Below are positions 15,454-24,150 of a stretch of 42,993 nucleotides of DNA, piece after piece. A program made the position numbers and the translations under genes. The notes beneath the pieces were generated by a model that was not told the origin of the DNA, did not search any database, and worked only from the letters and a program-made list of their open reading frames with translations. This DNA is from Lachnospira sp. Lineage in GTDB: Bacteria > Bacillota > Clostridia > Lachnospirales > Lachnospiraceae. The stretch's first letter is position 1, and each line of letters opens with the position of its first letter. The stretch spans positions 1 through 42,993 of the forward strand of contig JAGATQ010000021.1 of the NCBI GenBank assembly GCA_017621205.1. The letters run 5' to 3'.

Positions 15454-16281
15454 ATGAAGAATAATATTCTCATTGCCAACCAGACCTTGCAGATAATAGA
15501 AAAAGGCAGCTACAATATTGGAGGAAGAACGATTGAATTAATTCCGGGTGATTACAGTGGGGTTAAGGTGTATACGCCTGAACTTGCGGAGGGGCTTCTA
15601 CATCAAAGAGAAAAGGATTCTCTTTCTAATGGTTCGGAATCACATAGCTGCAGCTTTTATCTGGTAAAGGAGGATTCCTTTCAAGCAGCGGGCAAATACG
15701 CTCATCCATTGGTTATGAATTTTGCAAATGCCCATCAGCCTGGTGGTGCTTTTCGGATGGGGGCGACGGCACAGGAGGAGGCATTGTGCAGAAACAGCAC
15801 GTTATATGCTTCCCTTACCTCTGATAAGGCATCTGAGATGTATCAATATAATCGAAGGCATCTTTCGCCGACGGATTCGGATTATATGTTGCTATCGCCG
15901 GAGGTCTGTGTTTTTCGGGATGTACAGTGTGACTTGCTGGAAGTGCCATATATGGTGTCGGTAATTACCCTTCCTGCCCCTAATAAAAGGGGAGCGGCGA
16001 TGCTTATAAGCCAGAAAAAAATAGATATGGTTATGAAGAGACGCATCCGGATTATGCTGGGCATCGCAGCGGAAAATAACTATCAATCTCTTGTTTTAGG
16101 AGCATGGGGCTGTGGTGCGTTTGGACATGATGCAAGGAGGGTTGCAGGATATTTTAAGGAGATACTTGTCGACGAACAATATGAAGAATATTTTGAGAAT
16201 GTTGTTTTTGCAATCTTAAGTGGAAATAAGAAGTTGGATGCCTTTGTAAAGGTTTTTGGTGAGAGAATCGTCCAATTATAA
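15454..16281 (+). CDS. Bacterial PARG-like / TIGR02452 macrodomain protein
   Basis: This 275-aa protein has the microbial poly(ADP-ribose) glycohydrolase pattern: MNFANAHQPGGAFRMG followed by AQEEALCRNSTLY, and near the end VLGAWGCGAFGHDARRVA. In characterised family members the Gln-Glu-Glu carries the catalytic Glu and a Gly-rich loop before it holds the ADP-ribose diphosphate. Here QEE is kept, but the usual GGG reads GGA. The likely role is removal of ADP-ribose from proteins, nucleic acids or small molecules in the cytoplasm. I choose ATG 15454 because AGGAGG lies eight bases upstream; an ATG two codons earlier is too close to it. No ADP-ribosyl transferase gene is seen nearby. Confidence 0.85.
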   Translation: MKNNILIANQTLQIIEKGSYNIGGRTIELIPGDYSGVKVYTPELAEGLLHQREKDSLSNGSESHSCSFYLVKEDSFQAAGKYAHPLVMNFANAHQPGGAFRMGATAQEEALCRNSTLYASLTSDKASEMYQYNRRHLSPTDSDYMLLSPEVCVFRDVQCDLLEVPYMVSVITLPAPNKRGAAMLISQKKIDMVMKRRIRIMLGIAAENNYQSLVLGAWGCGAFGHDARRVAGYFKEILVDEQYEEYFENVVFAILSGNKKLDAFVKVFGERIVQL

Positions 16282-16336
16282 GTATGGGATTAGAAGTAAG
16301 GAATGATAGTGACGCCATAAGTAAAGGAGCATAGCA

Positions 16337-17311
16337 ATGCATTCAAACTATTATTGTAATCAGCAATGTGAATATTTTCCATGTCATGATAATGTGGATA
16401 AGGAAGCATTCAACTGCTTATTTTGTTATTGTCCCCTGTATTTAAAGCCTATCTGCCCCGGTACTTCAAGGTATATTATAGGAGCAGCAGGGCAGCACAT
16501 CCGGGATTGCAGCTCGTGCAGCTTTCCTCATATTCCAGCTAATTATGATAGGATCATGGCTGCCCTTATGGATTCCATGGAGCTTGTGACGGTACGGGTT
16601 AGCGAGCTTTATGAAGCAGCGAGGGCATTGCTGGTTTCCTATGCCTCCTTAGAGCAAATGGGTGGAGAAGAGAGGAAGCTGCAGGAGCAGGAAGCGGATA
16701 GAGTGTACCAGAACAGATTTGCCAAGGAGCATCTGTTTTTCGGATTACAGTCCTTTGATAAGTCCTGTGTGAAGGACGGATATTTTCAATTTGGAGAAGA
16801 GCGGTTTCCCTGCCAGATGCTGAGCAGGATTTCTCCTTCTTCGGTTCAGAGAGGGTATTTTGCAGTGTTTCATGCACCGGATTGGAAGAGCAGCTATGAT
16901 GCCTCCGTTTTGAACGAAAAACAAGGGAAACAAAAAATAGAGTTGCTTACCCAGTATTATATTGAGTTGTGGCAGAATGCCCTGCTGGATGCAGGAAGAA
17001 ACTGGATTTCTATGTATCTGACGAGAAAGGAGGGAGTTCGGGCACCGGTGTATGTAACGGATTCCTTTGGCCCGGGATTTTATGGGATGCCGGTTACCGT
17101 GCTGTCCAAGCTTGCAGAGATGATTCCAATGGAGCGGGCGGGTGTTTGTGTGACAGAAACCGGAGCGTTGCTGCCACAAAAAAGCCTGGTCTGCCTTTAT
17201 CTTATATTAAGCCAGCCACTGCCCTTTTCCATGCAGGATTGTGCCAGCTGTTTGGGGAGCAAAGAGGGCTGTGTGAATTGTGCCACATATCACCGGGGGA
17301 ATAAACAGTAG
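16337..17311 (+). CDS. Cys-rich domain protein fused to a MetH-activation-like domain
   Basis: This 324-aa protein begins with a Cys-rich module, CNQQCEYFPCHDN...CLFCYCPLY...CPG, of the small cysteine-rich type I know from cobalamin-related proteins (PF04071-like). The C-terminal half, about 220-300, has SFGPGFYGMPVTVLSKL, then GVCVTETGALLPQKSLVCLY, then CASCLGSKEGCVNC. This resembles the reactivation domain of B12-dependent methionine synthase followed by a C-terminal Cys cluster. The inference is a corrinoid- or SAM-linked role in the cytoplasm, perhaps activation or repair of a corrinoid protein. The two domains are assigned from pattern only. AAAGGAG precedes the start by seven bases. It may be cotranscribed with the PARG-like gene 55 bases upstream. 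Confidence 0.65.
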   Translation: MHSNYYCNQQCEYFPCHDNVDKEAFNCLFCYCPLYLKPICPGTSRYIIGAAGQHIRDCSSCSFPHIPANYDRIMAALMDSMELVTVRVSELYEAARALLVSYASLEQMGGEERKLQEQEADRVYQNRFAKEHLFFGLQSFDKSCVKDGYFQFGEERFPCQMLSRISPSSVQRGYFAVFHAPDWKSSYDASVLNEKQGKQKIELLTQYYIELWQNALLDAGRNWISMYLTRKEGVRAPVYVTDSFGPGFYGMPVTVLSKLAEMIPMERAGVCVTETGALLPQKSLVCLYLILSQPLPFSMQDCASCLGSKEGCVNCATYHRGNKQ

Positions 17312-17480
17312 ATGTTTTGTTCCAATGTTCTAAGTTCTTTTTTCTTAAATTGTTTTCATAAACTAGCTTCTGTGTTAAAATATAATATCACATATTTTGC
17401 GTAGTGATGTATGCAGTTTGACATGGATAGGACAGCATATCGTTTTTGATGAAATGAGGAAATAGAAAGAGGGAACAGTT

Positions 17481-20400
17481 ATGCAATTAACTGGAAAGGA
17501 TATAGAGAAGCAATGTAACCGTGCCCGTCTGGTAAGGGGACGTGCCCTTTATGCGTCTAAGGCAGTGGAGCAATTGAAGGTATATAAGAGCATAGAGGAT
17601 GTTCGGGAATATTTAACAAATAAGGGATATGAGACGGAGCTTTGTCGTTTGCCGGAGGATTCTGATGAATGTTCTATGATTGTGGCAACAGCTAATGTGG
17701 TGGGAAGTACGGGTAATCATTATCATGTAGAGCTTGTGATTGATTATGAGGAGGAGGATAAGTTCCTTCGGGTATCCTGTGACTGTCCTGATTTTTTAGG
17801 GGGAACGCCTTTTTGCAAGCACTGTGTTGCGGTAGCACATAATCTGGTGATGGATGAAATTCAGGCACAATTTGCAGATAAACTGATAACCGGAAGAGAG
17901 CTTGAGAGGCAGCAGCAATTAAAGAAACAGGAAAAAGGAGGCAGCAGACGTAAGCCGGTAACACATCTGAACAGTATCTATGCGGTTTCTAATGATACTG
18001 TTTATATGGGAAGACAGAGCTCTGCAGTAGTGGGGCAACTGATTTCTGCCTATTCCGGTAAGAATCAGAGCATGTGGTCGCCGGCGGAAAGGGATGTTAT
18101 CACGAAGCCGGGGAGTATAGAGCTGCTTCCGAATCTGGTAGTAGGGGAAAGCGGTAAACAGAGTCTGGAATTTAAAATAGGAACAGGCAAAAGATATTAT
18201 GTGGTGAAGGATATCCTAGAGCTTAATGATAATGTAAAGCATGAGAAGGTTCATACCTACGGGGTGAATCTGGAATTTCTGCATAGCTTAGATGCATTTA
18301 CACAAGAGGCACGGTTTTATTTAAACCTGATTTCTGATATTTACAGTGCCAGGGAACAGCATAGATTAATGTATTCACAGCAATCTGAGCGGTATCTTAG
18401 AATTACGGACGGCTATGTAGAACAGATTGTGATGCGTAATATAGGAAAAACCTTGTCCATTAATGGTTCAAACTATGAGGTTGTTAAGAAAAATCCAAAG
18501 CTTACTCTTTTGCTTAAGCAGGAGGAGCAGGGGGCAGTATTGTCTATGAAGGATGCGGTTTTGTTAAAGGGCGTTACCTATAGCTTTTATGCAGAGGAGC
18601 AAAGCCGGATATTATACATACTGTCAGAGGATTTTGCCCGTACGGTAGTACCCTTTATCCAGATGCTGAAAACAAGCTGGGATATGGAATACCGCAGTTT
18701 ATCCAGAAGTAATCATGTGCTTCGGTGTTTTTTAAATGAACGGGACTATACGGCATTTTGTGGTCATGTACTAAGAAAGCTGGAGCGATTCGTGCGAATC
18801 GAGGAGCAGGATGTAGATGTACTGGATAGTATGCCAGCACATTGTCAGATTCATATTTATCTGGATGAACCTTCACCGGAGGAGGTCACATGCCGCTTAA
18901 AGGCAGTTTATGGAAAGGAAGAGTATGATATCTGTGACTGGACAAAGCGACAGGAGGGGGACTTCCGGGATTATGAGCAGGAGGATAAGGTTTACTGGCT
19001 GGCTAAGGAATACTTTAAGGAGCACATTCGTAAGGATAATGAGGTACTGCTTGTGTGTAATACGGAGCAGGATATATATGAGCTTTTGACAAAGGGGCGT
19101 TATGAGCTTGAGCAGTGTGGGCAGGTGTATGTTTCAGAGAGGATACGTAGTATCAGTATCAAAAAAACGCCCAAGGTTACTGCCGGGGTTCAGATACAGG
19201 GAGATTTGCTCTCCCTGCATGTAGATATTCCCGATATGAGCAGTGATGAAATTGGAGAAATTCTTTCTGCTTACCGTATGAAGCAGAAATATTACCGTAT
19301 GAAAAATGGTGATTTTATGCAGCTTGATGACGCAGGCTTTTCCACGCTTTCGGAGATGGGTGAGGGGCTTGGCATCGAGGATGACGACTGGAAAAGGGGG
19401 GAGGTGCAGCTTCCGCTTTATCGTGCCAGCTATGTGGATGCGGTGTTTAAGGAACGTGGGCAGAATATGACAGTGGTTCGAAGCAGCCGGTTTAAATCTG
19501 TTATTCGGGATATGAGGGAGATAGAGGATAGCGATTATGAATTGCCGGATAGTATAACAGCAGAGCTTCGTGGCTATCAGAAAACAGGCTACCGATGGCT
19601 TCGCACCTTATCGCACTATGGTTTTGGCGGTATTCTGGCGGATGATATGGGACTTGGTAAAACCCTTCAGGTGCTTACTTTGCTTTGTGCGGCGATGAAA
19701 GAGGAGAGCTATGACCGGGAAAAGTGTATTTCCCTGATTGTGTGTCCAGCCTCATTGGTGTATAATTGGGAGAGTGAGTTCCACAAGTTTGCACCGTATT
19801 GCAAGGTACTTGTACAGGTTGGAGCAGCTCCGAAGCGTAAAGACAATTTGCAGCATTTATCCGATGTGGATGTATTAATTACTTCCTATGATTTACTGAA
19901 ACGTGACCTTAATCTCTATGAATCATTATCGTTTCTTTATATGATAATTGATGAGGCACAATATATAAAAAATGCGGCAACGCAGGTGGCAAGAGCGGTA
20001 AAAAAAATTACCGCAGCACATCGTTTTGCCCTTACCGGTACGCCTGTAGAGAATCGGTTGAGTGATTTGTGGAGTATATTTGATTTTCTTATGAAGGGAT
20101 ATCTATATTCCTATGAGAAGTTTCGCAGTAATTATGAGCAGCCTGTGGTTGCTGAGCAGGATGAGGAGGCTTTGCAACGGCTGCAACGGCTTGTGTCACC
20201 GTTCATCCTTAGAAGAAGAAAGAGAGAAGTATTAAAGGATTTACCGGATAAGATTGAACAGGAGCTTTATATGTCTATGACAGATAAGCAGGAACAGTAT
20301 TATCAGGCACGGTTTATGAAGCTTCGCCATAATCTGCTTTCTACCAGCGAAAGCCAGTTTAAGAAGGATAAGCTTAAGGTACTGGCAGAGATTACGAGAT

Positions 20401-20969
20401 TACGGCAAATCTGTTGTGACCCTGCATTGTTTGTGGAGGATTATGAAGGTGGTTCCGGTAAGGTGGATGCGTTTCTTAGTATGGCAGAGGAACTGGTTGC
20501 CGGAGGTAGCAATATATTGGTATTTTCCCAATTTGCTTCTATGTTGGAGATATTAGAAAAGCATCTAATAAAACTTGGTATCTCTACTTTGCTGTTGACA
20601 GGAAAAAGCAGCAAGGAAGAACGCCGGGAGATGGTTGAGGAGTTTCAGAACGGGCAGGCAACCGTATTTTTAATTAGTCTGAAGGCGGGAGGTACAGGCT
20701 TGAACCTTACTGCAGCGGATACAGTGATTCATTTTGACCCATGGTGGAATGTGGCGGTGCAAAATCAGGCAACAGACCGTGCACACCGCATTGGGCAGGA
20801 TAAAGTAGTAACAGTGATACAGATGGTTATGAAGAATTCCATTGAGGAGCGTATCATCGAGCTACAAAAAAAGAAAAAAGAATTGGTAGAGCATGTAGTA
20901 GAGGCAGATGCAGTCTCGGATGCTGCTTTATCAAAGGAAGAGATTCTCGGGTTGTTAGAGGAGTTTTAG
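17481..20969 (+). CDS. SWIM zinc-finger SNF2-family helicase
   Basis: This 1162-aa protein has an N-terminal SWIM zinc finger with C100, C102, C112 and H114 (CDCPDFLGGTPFCKHC). A long SNF2-associated region (about 150-680) follows, then a SWI2/SNF2 ATPase core. Motif I is DDMGLGKT (about 720), motif II DEAQ (about 823), motif III ALTGTPVENRLSDLWS, motif V AGGTGLNL and motif VI DRAHRIGQ (about 1100). It should be a DNA translocase that remodels or strips protein-DNA complexes. Full-length homologues are common in Firmicutes without a defined role. No methylase or nuclease partner that would mark a defence cassette is adjacent. Its stop codon lies inside a 14-bp palindrome resembling fused element ends. 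The DUF3783 and ArsR genes follow closely. Confidence 0.93.
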   Translation: MQLTGKDIEKQCNRARLVRGRALYASKAVEQLKVYKSIEDVREYLTNKGYETELCRLPEDSDECSMIVATANVVGSTGNHYHVELVIDYEEEDKFLRVSCDCPDFLGGTPFCKHCVAVAHNLVMDEIQAQFADKLITGRELERQQQLKKQEKGGSRRKPVTHLNSIYAVSNDTVYMGRQSSAVVGQLISAYSGKNQSMWSPAERDVITKPGSIELLPNLVVGESGKQSLEFKIGTGKRYYVVKDILELNDNVKHEKVHTYGVNLEFLHSLDAFTQEARFYLNLISDIYSAREQHRLMYSQQSERYLRITDGYVEQIVMRNIGKTLSINGSNYEVVKKNPKLTLLLKQEEQGAVLSMKDAVLLKGVTYSFYAEEQSRILYILSEDFARTVVPFIQMLKTSWDMEYRSLSRSNHVLRCFLNERDYTAFCGHVLRKLERFVRIEEQDVDVLDSMPAHCQIHIYLDEPSPEEVTCRLKAVYGKEEYDICDWTKRQEGDFRDYEQEDKVYWLAKEYFKEHIRKDNEVLLVCNTEQDIYELLTKGRYELEQCGQVYVSERIRSISIKKTPKVTAGVQIQGDLLSLHVDIPDMSSDEIGEILSAYRMKQKYYRMKNGDFMQLDDAGFSTLSEMGEGLGIEDDDWKRGEVQLPLYRASYVDAVFKERGQNMTVVRSSRFKSVIRDMREIEDSDYELPDSITAELRGYQKTGYRWLRTLSHYGFGGILADDMGLGKTLQVLTLLCAAMKEESYDREKCISLIVCPASLVYNWESEFHKFAPYCKVLVQVGAAPKRKDNLQHLSDVDVLITSYDLLKRDLNLYESLSFLYMIIDEAQYIKNAATQVARAVKKITAAHRFALTGTPVENRLSDLWSIFDFLMKGYLYSYEKFRSNYEQPVVAEQDEEALQRLQRLVSPFILRRRKREVLKDLPDKIEQELYMSMTDKQEQYYQARFMKLRHNLLSTSESQFKKDKLKVLAEITRLRQICCDPALFVEDYEGGSGKVDAFLSMAEELVAGGSNILVFSQFASMLEILEKHLIKLGISTLLLTGKSSKEERREMVEEFQNGQATVFLISLKAGGTGLNLTAADTVIHFDPWWNVAVQNQATDRAHRIGQDKVVTVIQMVMKNSIEERIIELQKKKKELVEHVVEADAVSDAALSKEEILGLLEEF

Positions 20970-20980
20970 GTAATTGCCTA
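20967..20980. repeat. Possible collapsed footprint of the palindromic element
   Basis: TAGGTAATTGCCTA is almost exactly the left end of the element (TAGGTAATTG) joined to the last bases of its right end (CCTA). The first three bases are the stop codon of the SNF2 gene. This could be a deletion or excision scar; chance is possible for 14 bases. Confidence 0.35.
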
Positions 20981-21012
20981 AATAATATGTTTGAAGAAAG
21001 GGTGTGTCGCCG

Positions 21013-21390
21013 ATGGCAGCGGAAAAAGTATTATTGTATCACTTTGAGGATGGAGAGAAGCTTAAGAAATTTGTTTTTTTGATGGCAGTCCGCTTAAAGA
21101 TGAAGTTAAAGGTAGTGGAGTATAAGGATTATAATAAGACGCTTGACTACCTGTTAAATGGTAACGGTGAGGGAGAAGATACTGCGGATTATGATGGGGA
21201 AGATATGGCGGAGCCTATGATGGTGATGCAGGGCTTAAGTGGGCGTCGTATGGATGAGCTGCTTCGCACAATGAAGCAGAATGGCATACCTGCCATTGGC
21301 TTAAAAGCAGTTGTTACGGAGCATAATCTTTCATGGGATTCCATGAAGCTTTATGAGGAGCTGAAAAGTGAGAGAGAGAAGCTGGGATAG
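21013..21390 (+). CDS. DUF3783 family protein
   Basis: This 125-aa cytoplasmic protein has a C-terminal half (GIPAIGLKAVVTEHNLSWDSMKLYEELKSER) that fits the DUF3783 pattern as I recall it; the function is unknown. The middle is acidic (about 55-75). I chose ATG 21013, which has GAAAGGG about nine bases upstream; a GTG at 21004 would overlap that site. It lies 32 bases after the SNF2 gene's end palindrome and 37 bases before the metal sensor, probably in one transcript. Confidence 0.7.
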   Translation: MAAEKVLLYHFEDGEKLKKFVFLMAVRLKMKLKVVEYKDYNKTLDYLLNGNGEGEDTADYDGEDMAEPMMVMQGLSGRRMDELLRTMKQNGIPAIGLKAVVTEHNLSWDSMKLYEELKSEREKLG

Positions 21391-21427
21391 TGTAGCTAAG
21401 ATATTAATTCAGAAAGGGAGTTTTCGT

Positions 21428-21787
21428 ATGGAAAAGAATCCTGTATTAGAGGATGATTTAAAATATGCTGACCCGGAACGTGTGAAAATACTTCGGGATG
21501 AGATGGAGGATGAGGAGGAGCTTTATGATTTGGCGGACCTCTTTAAGGTCTTTGGGGATTCTACACGGATTAAGATTCTTCTTGTCCTGTATGAGGGAGA
21601 GATGTGTGTTTATGATATTGCCCAGACCTTGTCCATGACACAAAGCTCTATTTCCCATCAGCTTAGGGTATTGAAACAGAACCGTCTTGTGAAGTTTCGT
21701 AAGGAGGGCAAGATTGTGTTTTATAGTCTGGCGGATGAGCATGTTTTTTCCATTATCCAGCAAGGCCTGGAGCATGTGAGAGAGTAG
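21428..21787 (+). CDS. ArsR/SmtB-family metal-sensing repressor (alpha-5 site, Zn-like)
   Basis: This 119-aa winged-helix protein has TRIKILLVLYEG at helix 2-3, recognition region MTQSSISHQLRVLKQNRLV and wing FRKEGKIVFYS. Its last helix carries D103, H105, H116 and E119, the same spacing as the alpha-5 zinc site of SmtB (D-x-H ... H-x-x-E). The alpha-3 ELCVCD box is degenerate (EMCVYD, C60 only), so zinc or cobalt through alpha-5 is more likely than cadmium or lead through alpha-3. A longer in-frame start is less likely because AAAGGGAG sits just before ATG 21428. A strong ArsR-type operator lies not here but 5 kb away, before the metal ATPase gene, which is probably its target. Confidence 0.9.
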   Translation: MEKNPVLEDDLKYADPERVKILRDEMEDEEELYDLADLFKVFGDSTRIKILLVLYEGEMCVYDIAQTLSMTQSSISHQLRVLKQNRLVKFRKEGKIVFYSLADEHVFSIIQQGLEHVRE

Positions 21788-21796
21788 CAGATAAAA

Positions 21797-21840
21797 ATTA
21801 TGACTATCGTATCAGTAATGTAGGGTTTCGCAAATACCTA
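21797..21840. repeat. Right-end remnant of the palindromic element
   Basis: ATTATGACTATCGTATCAG at 21797 and GTTTCGCAAATACCTA ending at 21840 match the right third of the family; the left arm is absent. It starts about nine bases after the metal sensor stop. The same type of element, complete, precedes the metal ATPase gene at 26757. Confidence 0.7.
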
Positions 21841-21870
21841 AAATGATTTATAAATGGGAGTGTGAATAAA

Positions 21871-22971
21871 ATGAAAAAACGTATCATAGCAATGTTGCTT
21901 ATCATGGTGATAGCAGTTATTTCAATTCCGGTTGCCACCAGTGTTAATGCAGAGGATACCATTACTTTTTCTAAAACGGTACAATACAAAATGACTGATG
22001 CCAGAAAAATACTGGATTTAATTAATCAGGCGAGAACAGAGGCGAATGCAGAAGCCTTGGGTGGCGCATCGAATCGTCAGCCTCTTGTGATAGATAAGGA
22101 TTTGGAGCAGGCGGCGATGCTTCGGGCGGCAGAGATTGCGGTGGATTTTTCCCATGCCCGTCTGGATGGAAGCAGCTGTTTTACACTATATCCGGCATCA
22201 GCGGGGAGCAAAGGTGAAAATATTGCTGCTGGTTCTTCTACTTATACAGCCGCACATAATCAATGGTATTCGGAGCGGGAAGATTATAAAAATGGAACTC
22301 CCGGAGTGGTGACCGGACATTATAAGAATATGATTAACAATGGATACACAAGGGTTGGTATTGCAGGCTGTTATGTCAAGACCAATGATACCGTAGGCTA
22401 TCGCTATTACTGGGTAGAATGCTTTGGCAGTGGGACACCAGATACGGCTCTTGCTGCACCAAACGATTCAGAAACTGCTGTTACATTAACAGCAACGCAG
22501 AGCCACTTGGCTTCACTTGGCTTGTCGGTAGAAAAGGTGCGGGATGCAGTAACGTCTGGTTCAGAGGCAACGACGGAAAAGAAAACAACAGAAAAAGCAA
22601 CAACAGACAAGACATCGAAAGAGAAAGCAGAGAACATAGAAACAAGCTCTCAGAATAGGGACACTGCGACAGTTGCCTTAAAGAAGCCTTCCATTAAGAA
22701 GCTGAAAAATGTTAAGGGTGGCAGATGTAAGGTGACGATTAAGAAAAAGATAGCCGGAGCGGATGGCTATCAGATACGGTATTCCCGAAATAAAAGCATG
22801 AAGTCTGCTAAACGTAGTAAGCTTTCAAAGAATAGTATGTTAAGCAAAACGATAAAGGGACTTAAGAAGGGTAAGACATACTATGTTCAGGTGCGGAGCT
22901 TTAAAAGGGTAAATGGGAAGCTGAATTATAGTGGCTGGAGCATAAAGAAGTCGGTTCGGATCCGGAAGTAG
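21871..22971 (+). CDS. Secreted CAP (SCP/PR-1) protein with C-terminal Fn3-like domain
   Basis: This 366-aa protein has a signal peptide (MKKRIIAMLLIMVIAVISIP, cleavage likely near VNA-ED) and a CAP domain (about 35-185). CAP-type segments include LDLINQARTEANAEAL, GENIAAGSSTYTAAHNQWY, TGHYKNMINNGYTRVGIAG and YYWVECFG. A Thr/Lys/Glu-rich linker (about 225-265) follows, then a Lys-rich fibronectin-III-like domain (GADGYQIRYSR, KKGKTYYVQVRSF). It is secreted and probably binds the cell wall or host surface; the catalytic role of bacterial CAP domains is unsettled. Start ATG 21871 lies ten bases after GGGAG. Confidence 0.9.
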   Translation: MKKRIIAMLLIMVIAVISIPVATSVNAEDTITFSKTVQYKMTDARKILDLINQARTEANAEALGGASNRQPLVIDKDLEQAAMLRAAEIAVDFSHARLDGSSCFTLYPASAGSKGENIAAGSSTYTAAHNQWYSEREDYKNGTPGVVTGHYKNMINNGYTRVGIAGCYVKTNDTVGYRYYWVECFGSGTPDTALAAPNDSETAVTLTATQSHLASLGLSVEKVRDAVTSGSEATTEKKTTEKATTDKTSKEKAENIETSSQNRDTATVALKKPSIKKLKNVKGGRCKVTIKKKIAGADGYQIRYSRNKSMKSAKRSKLSKNSMLSKTIKGLKKGKTYYVQVRSFKRVNGKLNYSGWSIKKSVRIRK

Positions 22972-23009
22972 GGGAATGTCATAAAGTTAGATACAAAGGA
23001 AAGGGTATA

Positions 23010-24137
23010 ATGGAGAATACGGATTTTTATTCAAAATCGGCAATACTGCAAAGACAGCAAAAAACGAATGAAACGATAGAACAGCTGGAGAAAAAGCGAA
23101 AAAGTGTAAGGCTTTTGAAAATACTTAATGGATTATTTATATTTATGGGTGTTGGTGGACTTTTAAGCTTTAAGCTTATAGATTCGGAGATGTTTGCTGC
23201 TACAACATTTTCGGCGGGGCTTATGCTGGTTTCTTTTATTAGTATGATTGTTGGTGTTATTGGGACTATAGTGATTAGCTTTGGGAAAAAGGAGGAGGAA
23301 TATAGAACCTTATATAAGACACTGTTAGTGAAGGCGGTTATCAGTGAATTTTTTGAAAAGCCCATATATGAGCCGGAGTACGGGTTTTCCGGGCAGGAAA
23401 TAGAGGAAATGTATCTGCTGGAACGGGTTGGGGTGTGTTTTTCAGAGGATTATATTCATGCAACGTATCAGAATGTTACCTTTGTTCAGGCAGATGTAAG
23501 GGTGGAGGAATTTGGTACTAACAGGAATTCCTATATTTTTCAGGGAAGGGTATTTGATTTTGATTTCCCCAAGGAGGTAAAGACAGATGTTCTGGTGTAT
23601 GGTAAAGCTTTTTCAGGTATAAGCAGTTATGCAAAAGCAAAGCCGGAAATTACAATGGAAAGTGCAGATTTTATAAAACGTTTCAGAGTATTTTGTAATG
23701 AGGCAGAGACTGCATTTTATGTACTAACGCCACAGATAATAAACGCGATTCTGTATCTTGGAAGCATTTATCAGAACCGTCTTGCCTTCCGGTTTACACA
23801 AGGCAGGGTGTATGTAGCAATTGCAACGAAGCAGGATGCTTTTGAACCAGAAGTGGATAAGCGCACTGATTATTTTTCACAATGTCAAAGGATTAGAAAT
23901 GAATTGCAGGTGATTGTACAATTTATCACTGAATTGGGATTGAACCATGAAACCTTTAAAGATTCCAGATATTCTGTAAGACGGCAGCTGCCATTGAAAT
24001 CACCGATGGACGATGTTCTGATTAATATGTATCGGGAAAAAATGTTAAATGATAATATTAACTTTATTGGTGCGATACTTATTACCTGTGCTGTCGCGAT
24101 ATTATTGCTAAGTATTATAATGCCATATATACAATAG
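23010..24137 (+). CDS. DUF3137-like membrane protein (first of a tandem pair)
   Basis: This 375-aa protein has an N-terminal amphipathic coil (about 12-35), two membrane helices (about 40-90), a cytosolic domain of about 250 residues and a final membrane helix (about 350-372). The stretch around GVCFSEDYIHATYQNV...IFQGRVFDFDFPKE resembles DUF3137 proteins as I remember them. Function is unknown. GGAAAGGG lies just upstream of the start. It is paired with a diverged paralogue 13 bases downstream; both are probably inner-membrane proteins made from one mRNA. Confidence 0.65.
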   Translation: MENTDFYSKSAILQRQQKTNETIEQLEKKRKSVRLLKILNGLFIFMGVGGLLSFKLIDSEMFAATTFSAGLMLVSFISMIVGVIGTIVISFGKKEEEYRTLYKTLLVKAVISEFFEKPIYEPEYGFSGQEIEEMYLLERVGVCFSEDYIHATYQNVTFVQADVRVEEFGTNRNSYIFQGRVFDFDFPKEVKTDVLVYGKAFSGISSYAKAKPEITMESADFIKRFRVFCNEAETAFYVLTPQIINAILYLGSIYQNRLAFRFTQGRVYVAIATKQDAFEPEVDKRTDYFSQCQRIRNELQVIVQFITELGLNHETFKDSRYSVRRQLPLKSPMDDVLINMYREKMLNDNINFIGAILITCAVAILLLSIIMPYIQ

Positions 24138-24150
24138 GAGGATATCTCGT

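Noticed and set aside
22979..23011. GTTAGATACAAAGGAAAGGG followed by TATAAT resembles the response-regulator box and -10
   Set aside because: The first half site is poor, the step to the -10 is 15 rather than 14 bases, and the -10 overlaps the start codon of the DUF3137-like gene, so it is probably a ribosome site with chance likeness.
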